From CAVWTN01 sp963757945 (lineage in GTDB: Bacteria > Vulcanimicrobiota > Vulcanimicrobiia > Vulcanimicrobiales > Vulcanimicrobiaceae), in assembly GCA_963757945.1 (NCBI GenBank), contig CAVWTN010000002.1:2294001-2358000 (forward strand): 64,000 bases of DNA. Reading direction: 5' to 3'. Below, piece by piece: positions 34,339-44,129 of the stretch. A program made the translations under genes and the position numbers. The stretch's first letter is position 1, and each line of letters starts with the position of its first letter. Under the pieces are notes generated by a model. That model did not search any database. It saw only the letters and a list, made by a program, of their open reading frames with translations, and was not told the DNA's origin.

Positions 34339-36558
34339 ATGGGACGTTCGCTGAAGCGAGCGTTGTTGCACGTGCCGTCGATCGGCGCGCTAGCCCTCGG
34401 GCTCGCGCTGTCGCAGCATTCGGGTGCCGCTTACGCGGCCACGGCTGCAGGCACCGTGATCGTCAACAGCGCGAGCGCGACGTATCAAGACGGAAACAGT
34501 AACACCTACACGACGAATTCGAACACGGTCTCGACGACCGTGCAGAACGTCCCGACATTGACGGTCGCCCCGGGAACGGGGACGACCTATGCGCCGGGCG
34601 CGCAGGTTTCCGACACGTTCACTCTGACCAACACCGGTAACAACAGCGGTACGTTCACCGTTACCGGCGTCACGTTGCCTGGCTCTGCCAGCGGCGCGGC
34701 GACGTACTATATCGGTGCGACCGCGTACGCGGATCTCGCCTCCCTGCAGACGTACCTTAGCGCGAACCCGGTCGCCGCGGGCGGCTCGGTCACTATCGGC
34801 GTGAAGTACACCGTTTCGACGTCGGCGACATCGGGGACGGCGCTCCCGACGATCCTGGCCGCGACGATCACGCTGCCGGCCGCGGGCACGGCGCCTGCGG
34901 CGACGACCGCGACCCCCGTGTCGGGCACCGAGAACGACTCGGTCATCGGCGAGGCGCGTCTTGACCTGCAGAAGACGGGCCTCCAGCCGGGCGCCGGCGG
35001 CAATCCGTCCGGAACGAACATCTACTACGCGATCGCCGCGAACAACGGCGGCGGCCTGCCGGCGAAGGACCTCACGTCGGTCAAGACGCTGCTCGGCGTC
35101 GCGAATCCCGGTATCTTCATCTCCGACCTGATCCCGACGTTCGGCGGCACGCCGCTGACGATCAACAACGTCGCGGTCGTCACGAGTGCTGCGAACGGCT
35201 ACACCGGGACGACGGCGCAGATCTACACGTCGACCAACGGCAGCGCGTGGACGCTCTACTCCGGCAGCGGCAACGCACCCGCGGGTTCCAAGTACGTCGG
35301 CGTCTACATCACCGGCGGCACGAACGGCAACGAGCTCGCCTCGCATGCTGGTTCGTCGGCCGGTAGCGTCGCGGCACCCGCCGTCACGCTCTCGTTCCAA
35401 GCGATCCCGCCGACGGGCAACGGCTCCGGCAACGCGAACGCGGTCCTCAACGAGGCAGTCGGCGTCGTCGGCGGCAATCAGGGCGCGCCGGGGGTGGTCG
35501 GCAACAACGTGATCGGCCCGGGCATCGCGGCGAACACGGCCGACTCCCTCGCGGCGATCACCACGGCCGGCCAAGGCATCAACTACCCGGTGCCGGCTTC
35601 ACCGCAGGCGGCTCCCGCTACCACGAGCGGTGCTTCGCAGACGGTCGGCAACAGTGCGCTCGCGACCACCGGCGTGCTGAACGGGCCCTTGAACAACCCC
35701 GGCGCGAGCGGCAGCTATAACGGCGTCGTCGCGAACAACACGAGCAACGACTTCACGGCCGTCTCGTTCAACGCGGCCAGCTTCGTTCCGACCAACTCGG
35801 GGACCGTCGTCGGGACGCCGATCGGCAACACGCTGACGGCGACGACGACCGTCACGGTGAGCAGCACCTACCAGAACACCGGTAACGCCACGGCGAACGT
35901 GCAGATCGCCGTGACCCCGCCGGCCGCTCCGGCCGGTTGGAGCGCCCAGATCTATGCCGCGGATGCCTCCGGGGTTCCGACTGGGCCGGCGCTCGGCGCG
36001 ACGACGACGTTCTCGAACGTCGCGGCCGGGGCTTCCGGGAACTACGCCGTCGTCTACACGGCGCCGGTCGGGACCCAAGCGTTCGTCTCGAACGACGCCG
36101 TCGTCACCGCGACGATCGGCGCCCAAACGAACACGACGCATCACGAGCTCGTGCTCGGCGGCCCGATCTACCTGACGAAGGTGCAGACCCTCGATCCCAC
36201 GACCTGCCCCGGCGGGTTTGCGGTCCCGGGTTGCAAGATCACCTACACGGTCAATTACCAGAACAACGCCGCGCCGGCGGCATCGTGCGCCACTCCGCTG
36301 ACCGGCGTGGCGACGGCTCTGGCGGGCTTCCTCAACAAGGCCGGCACGTTCGTCATCACCGAGGACGGCACGGCCGCACCGAGCACGTGGGCCGTCAACA
36401 CGAACGGGCTCACGGCGCCGGCGACCGACAACACCTCGAACACCTACACGACAAACACGGCCGGTTCGTCGAAGTTCACCTCGACGGTCGGCGGCGCCAC
36501 AGGAGTCCTCAACCCCGGCTGCTCCGGCGCCATCACGTTCAGCGTGGTCATCAAGTAA
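34339..36558 (+). CDS. Large secreted repeat protein (DUF11-type), Ala/Thr/Asn-rich
   Basis: A protein of about 739 residues, with ATG 34339 behind GGAGGG and a signal peptide ending near AAYA/AT (about residue 33). The rest is beta-rich Gly/Ala/Thr/Asn/Ser sequence with DUF11-like modules (YAPGAQVSDTFTLTNTGNNS; TYQNTGNATANVQIAVTPP) and almost no Lys. Only four Cys residues occur, all in the last quarter. It ends GAITFSVVIK, a last-strand motif shared with neighbours. Size and composition resemble a surface filament or S-layer-like protein, but this is unproven. Confidence 0.8.
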   Translation: MGRSLKRALLHVPSIGALALGLALSQHSGAAYAATAAGTVIVNSASATYQDGNSNTYTTNSNTVSTTVQNVPTLTVAPGTGTTYAPGAQVSDTFTLTNTGNNSGTFTVTGVTLPGSASGAATYYIGATAYADLASLQTYLSANPVAAGGSVTIGVKYTVSTSATSGTALPTILAATITLPAAGTAPAATTATPVSGTENDSVIGEARLDLQKTGLQPGAGGNPSGTNIYYAIAANNGGGLPAKDLTSVKTLLGVANPGIFISDLIPTFGGTPLTINNVAVVTSAANGYTGTTAQIYTSTNGSAWTLYSGSGNAPAGSKYVGVYITGGTNGNELASHAGSSAGSVAAPAVTLSFQAIPPTGNGSGNANAVLNEAVGVVGGNQGAPGVVGNNVIGPGIAANTADSLAAITTAGQGINYPVPASPQAAPATTSGASQTVGNSALATTGVLNGPLNNPGASGSYNGVVANNTSNDFTAVSFNAASFVPTNSGTVVGTPIGNTLTATTTVTVSSTYQNTGNATANVQIAVTPPAAPAGWSAQIYAADASGVPTGPALGATTTFSNVAAGASGNYAVVYTAPVGTQAFVSNDAVVTATIGAQTNTTHHELVLGGPIYLTKVQTLDPTTCPGGFAVPGCKITYTVNYQNNAAPAASCATPLTGVATALAGFLNKAGTFVITEDGTAAPSTWAVNTNGLTAPATDNTSNTYTTNTAGSSKFTSTVGGATGVLNPGCSGAITFSVVIK

Positions 36559-36562
36559 GACC

Positions 36563-38737
36563 ATGCGCCGGTCCGCGTACCGCCGGGCGCTTCTCGGCAC
36601 CTTGATCGCGACGTTGCTCGCCACGGCGGGCAGTCCGGTCAGTGCCGAGACGGCCGGCGGGACGCAGATCCTCAACGCCGCTTCGGCGACGTACGAGGAC
36701 GGCGGCGGCCACACGTTCGCGAGCGTCTCGAACACGCTCGCGATCACGGTCGCTTCCGTCTCGAGCCTCGCGGTCACGCCGAAAGAGAACGGCTGCGATC
36801 CGGCAACGGATAGCTACGCCGTCGGTACGCAGATCGCCAAGACGTTCACGATCCTCAACTCATCGAACATCGCCGACGCGTACACGATCACGTCGGCGAC
36901 GGCGAGCGCCGGGACGATCGCGAGCGTCGCATTCTTCAATGCGGGCGGAACGGTGCCGGCCGTCGTCGGCTCGACCGTCTCGCCTGCCGTCGCGCCGGGC
37001 GGCACGATCGGCGTCCGCGTCACGTTGACGACCGCGGGCGTTCCGATCGGCGGCAAGATCTCGATCGCGCTGGGCGCGCGAACGACCGTCACGGGGACCG
37101 CGAACGGCCTTCAATCCGATAGCGCGACGCAATGCGCGATCGCCGGACTCGCGGCGACGATCACCGGACCCGGCGGGAGCGGCACGCTCGTCTCCAAGAG
37201 CGTCGACGGCACGAACTTCTTACAGACGGCGCCGGGCGCGAGCGTCACGTACACGATCGCATTCAAGAATTCGGGCGGCGTTCCGGCGCAAAACGCCATC
37301 CTTACGGACACCCTTCCGAGCGGCGTCGTCCCCGATCTCTCCTCGCTCCTCTTCAACGGGAATCCCGTCGCGGGCACGCTCAACGGCAACGTCCTGAAGG
37401 TCCCCGTCGGGACGCTCCAGCCGGGCGTCGCGCAGGCCGTCGCGTTCAACGCGACGCTGGGGGCCGCAACCGGAACCGGGACGAGTCTCGTGAACGTGGC
37501 GCAGGTCTCCGCCGACAACGCGCCCGTGTCCCCTTCGGTACCGGCGGCGGTCTGGCTCGGCATCGGCAACATCGTCTTCGACGGCTATGCGGGCTCCTCG
37601 CAGCCGCTCAACGGCGCGACCGTCGCGCTGGTCGATCCGAAGACCGGCCAAACGATCCCGCTCGGCGGCTCGAATTCGCAATCGAATTCGGGGCAGCCGA
37701 ACGCCTCGAACGCGAACCCGTACATCTCGGGCGCCGGCGGGCAATACGGCTTCTATCTTTCCTCGAACCAGCTCGGCACGCCGGCGTCCCCGGCGCTCTA
37801 CCGCCTCAACGTCGTCGCGCCCGGTTATCTCAGCCGCGCGATCGGTCTCACGCTCACGCCCGATTCGACCGGACTGCTCTATTCCGTGACGCTGACGGCG
37901 CTCGACGGTCAACCGCTCGCGGTTGCGGGTGGATTTCAACTGACGTCAGCGCCCGTGACGCTCGCGAACGTGTCGGGCATCTTCGGGAACATCCCGCTGT
38001 TTGCGAAGACCGTCGTGCAGATCACCAAGAGCGTCGATCGGCAGATCGCCTCCGCGGGCGACCGGCTCGTGTGGACGCTGCAATATCAGAACACCGCGCT
38101 CGCCGCGCTCGGCACGACGAACGTGATCGATAATCTCCCGGCCGGCATCGCGTATGCGCCGGGGACGGGACGCGTCGACGGCGTGCCGCTCGAGCCCGTG
38201 CAGACCGGACGCGTGTTGCGCTGGACGTTCCCCACGCTCGACGGCAAGCCGCACACGATCGTGTTCGCATCGGTCCTGCTGCCGGGCGTCTCCGAGGGAG
38301 CGCTGCTGACGAATACGGCGTCGATCGACTCAGCGATCCCGAGCGCGCCGGGGATGTCGGCGAGCGCGAGCGCGCAGGCCGACGTGCGCGTGATCCCCGG
38401 TCTCTATTCGTCGTGCACGACGCTGCTCGGGCGCGTCTATCTCGACACGATGAAGACGGGGCGGTTCGAACCCGGCGATAGCGGTTTGCCCGACGTCCGC
38501 ATCTTCATCGAAAGCGGCGAGTCCGTGACGACCGACCGCAACGGCCGTTTCTCCTTCGCCTGCGTGCGCGAAGGCATGCACGTTGCACGGCTCGATCCGA
38601 CGACGCTCCCGCCAAGTGCGCGGCCGTATCCCGACCGGCGTTACGATAGCGAGCGCAGCATCCGCCGGCTCGTCCACGGGATCTTCGACGGGTTGACGAT
38701 GCAGGACGTGAACTTCGCACTCGAGGACGCGCGATGA
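36563..38737 (+). CDS. Secreted DUF11 protein with C-terminal SdrD-B-like domain
   Basis: A 724-residue exported protein with a signal peptide ending near PVSA/ET (about residue 28). The N-terminal part shares NAASATYEDGGGHTF with the preceding protein's NSASATYQDGNSNTY, showing a common module. Middle DUF11 repeats include APGASVTYTIAFKNSGGVPA and ASAGDRLVWTLQYQNTALAA. A carboxypeptidase-regulatory/SdrD-B-like domain near residues 640-700 reads GRVYLDTMKTGRFEPGDSGL and RNGRFSFACV. The C-terminus is not the shared last-strand motif. It overlaps the next gene by 4 nt. Confidence 0.82.
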   Translation: MRRSAYRRALLGTLIATLLATAGSPVSAETAGGTQILNAASATYEDGGGHTFASVSNTLAITVASVSSLAVTPKENGCDPATDSYAVGTQIAKTFTILNSSNIADAYTITSATASAGTIASVAFFNAGGTVPAVVGSTVSPAVAPGGTIGVRVTLTTAGVPIGGKISIALGARTTVTGTANGLQSDSATQCAIAGLAATITGPGGSGTLVSKSVDGTNFLQTAPGASVTYTIAFKNSGGVPAQNAILTDTLPSGVVPDLSSLLFNGNPVAGTLNGNVLKVPVGTLQPGVAQAVAFNATLGAATGTGTSLVNVAQVSADNAPVSPSVPAAVWLGIGNIVFDGYAGSSQPLNGATVALVDPKTGQTIPLGGSNSQSNSGQPNASNANPYISGAGGQYGFYLSSNQLGTPASPALYRLNVVAPGYLSRAIGLTLTPDSTGLLYSVTLTALDGQPLAVAGGFQLTSAPVTLANVSGIFGNIPLFAKTVVQITKSVDRQIASAGDRLVWTLQYQNTALAALGTTNVIDNLPAGIAYAPGTGRVDGVPLEPVQTGRVLRWTFPTLDGKPHTIVFASVLLPGVSEGALLTNTASIDSAIPSAPGMSASASAQADVRVIPGLYSSCTTLLGRVYLDTMKTGRFEPGDSGLPDVRIFIESGESVTTDRNGRFSFACVREGMHVARLDPTTLPPSARPYPDRRYDSERSIRRLVHGIFDGLTMQDVNFALEDAR

Positions 38738-41700
38738 CTCGCGTGCGGGAGCGGCTCGTCGCCACGGCGCTGTGTTTGTCTCTCTTCGCCTCGCCGGCGT
38801 TTGCCGTGGCGGCCGAGCCGGTCTACGGCGATCTCTCGCACTTGACGTTCACCGCGAGCGGTCCGCTCCACGTCAGCTTCATCGCGCCGCTGCCGCAGAG
38901 CGCCGCCGGCGGCCCGGCGACGAGCGTGGAAGTCGCGACGGGCCTTGGCGCCGGAGTCGAAGTGCGCGTCAACGGCGAGGTGGTTCCGTTCGAGAAGATC
39001 GGGCGGCGCACTGTCGACGATAAAGCCGGCGAGACGCGTTACACCTATTACGGCGTCCCGCTGCAACCGGGTCCCAACCAGTTGGAAGCGACGCCGCTCG
39101 GGGCCGGCGGCGCGCGCGGCGCCACGATTTCGGAGCGGGTCTACGGTCCGGGCCGCCCCGCGCATTTCGACGTCAAGCTCGACGGCACGCTGCAAGCGGA
39201 CGGCAGAACGGCGCGGACGCTGCACGTCGTCGCATTCGATCGGTGGAATCACTCCGCGTTGCCGGGCTCCGTCGTGCACGTGACGATCGCCGAGGGCGAC
39301 GCGCATTTCAACACGATCGAACGCGCGCATCGCGACGGCGGCGCGAGCCCGCAGCCTTCGCCTGCCGCGGATGCCACGCCCGCGGTGATGCCCGCGATCG
39401 GGGATACGGTCCACGCGGCGCAGACGCTCGAGCTGACGCTTGGGGACGACGGTACGATCTCCGTGCCGGTCTACCCAGGCCTGCGTTCCGGCACGCTGCG
39501 GATCACGGCGACGGCCGCCGGAGACGTGTCGGGCGAAGGCGATTTCTTCGTGCGTCCCAGCGTCCGCGAACCGCTCGTGACCGGGCTCGTGTCGGCCGGC
39601 GCGGGCCAAGTGCCCGGCATTCCGGGCGAAGATCCGAACGCACCGAACGGCGCGAACTCGCGCCGCGGCCGCTTCGCGCTCTATGCGACGGGCGAAGTCG
39701 CGCGCAACACGCTTGGGACGATCGCCTACGACACGGCCGACGTGCTGCACAGTTCGACGCTGACCGGGCCGTTCGTCGCCGACCCGAACGACCGCCCGTA
39801 CTCGACGTATGGGGATTCCAGCGTCCGGCGTGACGACGCGCTTTCGAGCGATCACCTGTACCTGCGCTTCGACAACGGGCGCAACAGCGCGATGTGGGGC
39901 GAGTTTCAAGCGCAGACCGGCGGCCGCGACGGCTTGGGCGGATTCAACTTGCTCGTCGACGGCGCGAAGGTCGAACTTGCCGACCAGCGTTCGAAAGCGA
40001 CGGTCTTCAACGCCCGCAACGACGTCGCGTACGCGCGGTCGGTGTTCACGCCGACCGGCATCGCGACGTTGCCCGCGCTGCTCCATCCCGATATCGTCGT
40101 CGGATCCGAGACGATCGTGCTGGCTTCGCTCGATCGGCACACGGGGCTCATCGTCAGCCAGACGATTCTCACGATCAACGTCGATTACACGCTCGACTAC
40201 TCGACCGGGTTTTTGCGCTGGATCAATATTCCGTTACCGTTCGACGACCGCTTCAACCCGCAGCAGATTCTCGTGCAATACGAGTACGCGGGGAGCGGCG
40301 TCGATGCGCAAACGACCGGAGGCCGCTTTGAAACCTCGCTCGGCCGGGGGAAGACGCGCTTCGGCGTCGGGTACGTGAACGACGCCACCGGCGCCGGGAA
40401 CTTCGCGCTGTTCGGCCAGGATCTCAGCGGCGTCGTGCCGGGGGGGACCTGGTCGATCGGACACCTCTCGAGCAATGGAATCTTCGCCGGGAGTTCCGCG
40501 GACGCGAGCCTGCCGAGCGGGACCGCCGCCACGAGCGGCAGCGGCGATGCGTATCGCGCAGCGTTCTCGCAAACGAGCGGGCCGAATCGCCTCGCGCTCG
40601 GCTTCGACTGGTCGTCGGCCGGATTCTCGAATCCGTTCGGCGGTTTCTCGACGCCCGGGCTGCTGGATTATCATGCATCGTTCACGCACACGCTCGAAGG
40701 CCGCAAGGGCGAGGTATCGTTGAATCTCGATCACGAGCAGAACGAGACGCTCGGTTACGCCGATTCGCAATCGAGCATCGCCTTGAAGCTGCACGAGCAG
40801 TTGACGAAGCGCCTCAGCGTGACCGCGGCGATTCAATCGCAGCAGGGTCCGTTGCAGGTCCAAGAGCCGCTCCCGCTCGCCGGCGCGACACCCGCTCCCG
40901 TGACGGCCCCGGTGACCGGAACGACGACGCAAGCCGAGCTCGGATTCGATTGGAAGCTGCTGCCGAATGCGACGCTCTCCGTCGATCGCATCAGCGACAT
41001 CGGAGGCGCCTCGAGCTCGACGCAGCCCGGTCAAACCTCGGCGCAACTCAGCTACGACGTCGCGAAGAAGGGACGTTTCTACGTGCGCGAGCTGTGGTCG
41101 GACGCACCGACGCAGAGCTTCGCCGCTACGACGTCCGATCTCACGACGGCGGCGCTCGCGACCCACTCGACCGCGTTCGGCTTCGAACGGCTGGTCGGGA
41201 AAGGCACGACGCTCGATTCCGAATACGTGCTGCAGCAGACCGGGAGCGGGAGCGACATCTATTCATCGATGGGCATCAAGCAGCGTTTCGAATTCAACAA
41301 ACGCGTGAACGGCGATGCGTTCGTGCAACACGCGACGGCCGTCGGCGACAACCTCTCCGGCTTCAACGTGTACGGCATTTCCGGCACCTACACGGACGGC
41401 TCCCGGCTGCGCGGTTCGACCTCGTATCAGATTCGCACCGGCGATAGCCCCGGATCGACGTGGGCGCTCGGGCTTGCGGGTTCGCTCTCGCCCGACGTCT
41501 CACTGCAGGCGACGGTCAACAACTCGCGCACGTCCGGGACGGCCTACGACGACGCTCGCGTCGGTCTTGCTTGGCGGCCTTCGCGTAACGACCGCGGTGC
41601 GACGCTGCTCGAGTACGAAGCGCAGGACGGAACGCTCGCGCCGCTCGCGACGCATGCCGATACGCTTTCGCTCGAGCAACTGTACCGCCCGACGCGCGGG

Positions 41701-42069
41701 CTCGAACTCGCAGGCCGCTATGCCTACAAGCTGGACGGCGACTCGTATTATCCCGCGCAGACCACGCTCGTCGCGTTGCGCGCGCGGCAGAAGATCGGCT
41801 CGCGCTTCGACCTCGGTGCCGAGACCAGCTATCTCGATGTCAAGAATCTGCCCGGAGCTCAGCAAGCCGGGTTCGCGCTGGAAACCGGCTACAGTCTCGG
41901 CGACGCCATGCGTCTGGCCTTCGGCTACAATTTCACGGGATCTCCGGATCCATCGCTCGCCGTGGCACCCACGCGGCGCGGCGTGTACGTGACCGTCACG
42001 AGCGTCGTCGATCAGATCTTCGGCTGGGGGAAAGGCTTCGGCTGGGGGTCGAGCGGGAACGCAAAATGA
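38734..42069 (+). CDS. Large outer-membrane beta-barrel protein of the surface operon
   Basis: A 1111-residue exported protein, signal peptide ending near AVAA/EP. Residues about 30-290 are Ig/invasin-like beta domains. From about residue 310 (RGRFALYATGEVARN, then YSTYGDSSVRRDD and DHLYLRFDNGR) to the end, the sequence has the alternating pattern and GxY/F strands of a large beta-barrel. It ends GFGWGSSGNAK and not in an aromatic residue, so its insertion signal is atypical. It is the only barrel in the operon and is the best candidate for the outer-membrane anchor or exporter of the DUF11 proteins, by context only. Confidence 0.8.
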   Translation: MTRVRERLVATALCLSLFASPAFAVAAEPVYGDLSHLTFTASGPLHVSFIAPLPQSAAGGPATSVEVATGLGAGVEVRVNGEVVPFEKIGRRTVDDKAGETRYTYYGVPLQPGPNQLEATPLGAGGARGATISERVYGPGRPAHFDVKLDGTLQADGRTARTLHVVAFDRWNHSALPGSVVHVTIAEGDAHFNTIERAHRDGGASPQPSPAADATPAVMPAIGDTVHAAQTLELTLGDDGTISVPVYPGLRSGTLRITATAAGDVSGEGDFFVRPSVREPLVTGLVSAGAGQVPGIPGEDPNAPNGANSRRGRFALYATGEVARNTLGTIAYDTADVLHSSTLTGPFVADPNDRPYSTYGDSSVRRDDALSSDHLYLRFDNGRNSAMWGEFQAQTGGRDGLGGFNLLVDGAKVELADQRSKATVFNARNDVAYARSVFTPTGIATLPALLHPDIVVGSETIVLASLDRHTGLIVSQTILTINVDYTLDYSTGFLRWINIPLPFDDRFNPQQILVQYEYAGSGVDAQTTGGRFETSLGRGKTRFGVGYVNDATGAGNFALFGQDLSGVVPGGTWSIGHLSSNGIFAGSSADASLPSGTAATSGSGDAYRAAFSQTSGPNRLALGFDWSSAGFSNPFGGFSTPGLLDYHASFTHTLEGRKGEVSLNLDHEQNETLGYADSQSSIALKLHEQLTKRLSVTAAIQSQQGPLQVQEPLPLAGATPAPVTAPVTGTTTQAELGFDWKLLPNATLSVDRISDIGGASSSTQPGQTSAQLSYDVAKKGRFYVRELWSDAPTQSFAATTSDLTTAALATHSTAFGFERLVGKGTTLDSEYVLQQTGSGSDIYSSMGIKQRFEFNKRVNGDAFVQHATAVGDNLSGFNVYGISGTYTDGSRLRGSTSYQIRTGDSPGSTWALGLAGSLSPDVSLQATVNNSRTSGTAYDDARVGLAWRPSRNDRGATLLEYEAQDGTLAPLATHADTLSLEQLYRPTRGLELAGRYAYKLDGDSYYPAQTTLVALRARQKIGSRFDLGAETSYLDVKNLPGAQQAGFALETGYSLGDAMRLAFGYNFTGSPDPSLAVAPTRRGVYVTVTSVVDQIFGWGKGFGWGSSGNAK

Positions 42070-44120
42070 ACCGCGCGCGTACGAAGCTCCGGGCGGCCGC
42101 CGTCGCGCTCGCGCTTGCGTTCCTGATCGCGGCCCTCGCAGCGCCGCGCTGCGCCGCTGCGGCATCGCTGTTCAGCGAGTCGTTTGCGAACGCGACGGCG
42201 AACGGCTGGGTCTACGGCTCGAGCGGCACGCCGCAAACGATGCCCTGCCTGACGGCGTCGCAGACGAGCGTCGGCGGCTCGATCCCGGGCTGCCCGGCGC
42301 TCGATTCGCGCGGCCTCCCCGCGACCGGCGGGAACAGCGGGACGCTCCCCGACGCCGCCGGCCAGGGCGCGCTCCGGCTGACGGACCAGGGCGGCAATCA
42401 ATCCGGATTCGTGCTCTACAACACGCCGATCAGCACCGCGAACGGCGTGGCGATCACGTTCGACTATTACTCGTACGGAGGGAACGGCGCCGACGGCATG
42501 GGGTTCCTGATCGTCGACGGTTCGCAGAGTCCGACGACGGCGGGCGGCTACGGAGGATCGCTCGGGTACGCGCCGCACACGCCGACCCCCGGGATCGTCG
42601 GCGGCTACATCGGCGTCGGCTTCGATGAGTTCGGCAACTTCTCGAACCCGACCGAGGGGCGGACCGGAGGCCCGGGTGCCGTGCCTGACGCGGTCGCCAT
42701 TCGCGGCGCGGCCGCGACGAACTACACGTACATCACGGGCGTCACGGCGCCGCAGAGTCTGGATTTTCCGAGTTCCACCACGCGCACGGGGACCGTGCGT
42801 CACATTCGCATCACGCTGACGCCCGCGGGCATCATGTCGGTGGACGTCGCGTTCAGCGGCTACACGTATACGAATCTGATCTACGGGCTCAATCTCAAGA
42901 CGGTGACCGGACAACCCGCGGTTCCCGCGACGATCAAGATCGGTTTCGCCGGGAGCACCGGCGGTTCGACGAACATCCATGAAGTCAACAACGTCGCCGT
43001 CACTTCTGGCTTTCCGCAGCTTACGGCAACGAAGACGCACACCGGGAGCTTCGCTGCGGGCGGGACCGGCACGTACTCGCTCGCGGTGAACAACTCAACG
43101 GGGACGCTATCGACGGCCGGCAGCATCGCGCTGGTCGACACGCTTCCCAGCGGGTTGACGTACAACAGCTATAGCGGGACGAATTGGGCCTGCACGTCGG
43201 CGCCGCCGCTCGTGAATTGTACGTACAGCGGGGCCGCGCTCGCCGCGGGAACGGGCGTCACCTCAACGCTAACGCTTACGGTCAACGTGCTCGCGAGTGC
43301 CGTGCCGGGGACGTTGACCAACACGGCGCAAGCGAGCGGAGGCGGCGCGACGAGCCCGTCGGCCGTCGTTTCCGATCCGACGACAATCACCGGGAGTGCG
43401 AATCTCTCGATCGTCAAGACGGGGACGGCGCAAGCCGCTCCCGGCGGTTTGGTGGCATATCAGATCGTCGTCTCGAACGCGGGGCCGGCGGTCGCACCGA
43501 ATGTCGCGTTCAGCGATCCGGTCCCCGCGGGGCTGACGATCAAGGGAACGCCGGCCTGCGCCGCATCGGCGCCGGCCACGTGCGGGGCCGTGACGGTCAG
43601 CGGCCAGAACGTGACCAGCACGATCGCTTCGATCGGCGTCGGGGGGAAAGTCACGTTCACGCTCAGCGCGAGCCCGCCGTCGACGGGCTATGCGTCGAGC
43701 TACACGAACACCGCGACGATCGCGCCGCCGGCATACCTGACGGATACGAACGGCACGACGACGTCCTCGCTGACCACGAGCGTCGGGCAGACGTACGGCC
43801 TCAACAAGACGGTGCGCAACGTCACGGCCGGTGAGGCGACGGGCGGCACGGCGGATACGGCGAAACCCGGCGACGTCCTCGAATACACGCTCACGTTCAC
43901 GAACCTGACGGGGGCGCCGCTCTCCGCGACCACGCTGACCGACGCCGTTCCCGCGCAGACCACGTACGTGACGAGCAGCGCGACGTGTTCGATCGCTCCC
44001 GCGGGCGGATTGACGTGCACGCCCGCCTACAGTGCGGGGACCCTCACCTGGACGATTACCGGCGGGACGCTCCCGGCCGGCACCGCGATCACGGCGGTCT
44101 TCCGGGTCACCGTGAACTAA
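42066..44120 (+). CDS. Secreted protein with L-type lectin-like domain and DUF11 repeats
   Basis: A 684-residue exported protein. After a signal peptide (to about residue 33) comes a lectin-like beta-sandwich to about residue 315, with motifs FVLYNTPISTANGVAITFDY and GADGMGFLIVDGS, followed by GYIGVGFDEFGNF, typical of bacterial legume-lectin-like domains. Three DUF11-type modules follow (GTGTYSLAVNNSTGT; APGGLVAYQIVVSNAGPAVA; KPGDVLEYTLTFTNLTGAP). It ends ITAVFRVTVN. A carbohydrate-binding surface adhesin is plausible. It overlaps the barrel gene by 4 nt. Confidence 0.85.
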   Translation: MNRARTKLRAAAVALALAFLIAALAAPRCAAAASLFSESFANATANGWVYGSSGTPQTMPCLTASQTSVGGSIPGCPALDSRGLPATGGNSGTLPDAAGQGALRLTDQGGNQSGFVLYNTPISTANGVAITFDYYSYGGNGADGMGFLIVDGSQSPTTAGGYGGSLGYAPHTPTPGIVGGYIGVGFDEFGNFSNPTEGRTGGPGAVPDAVAIRGAAATNYTYITGVTAPQSLDFPSSTTRTGTVRHIRITLTPAGIMSVDVAFSGYTYTNLIYGLNLKTVTGQPAVPATIKIGFAGSTGGSTNIHEVNNVAVTSGFPQLTATKTHTGSFAAGGTGTYSLAVNNSTGTLSTAGSIALVDTLPSGLTYNSYSGTNWACTSAPPLVNCTYSGAALAAGTGVTSTLTLTVNVLASAVPGTLTNTAQASGGGATSPSAVVSDPTTITGSANLSIVKTGTAQAAPGGLVAYQIVVSNAGPAVAPNVAFSDPVPAGLTIKGTPACAASAPATCGAVTVSGQNVTSTIASIGVGGKVTFTLSASPPSTGYASSYTNTATIAPPAYLTDTNGTTTSSLTTSVGQTYGLNKTVRNVTAGEATGGTADTAKPGDVLEYTLTFTNLTGAPLSATTLTDAVPAQTTYVTSSATCSIAPAGGLTCTPAYSAGTLTWTITGGTLPAGTAITAVFRVTVN

Positions 44121-44129
44121 GAACGCACG

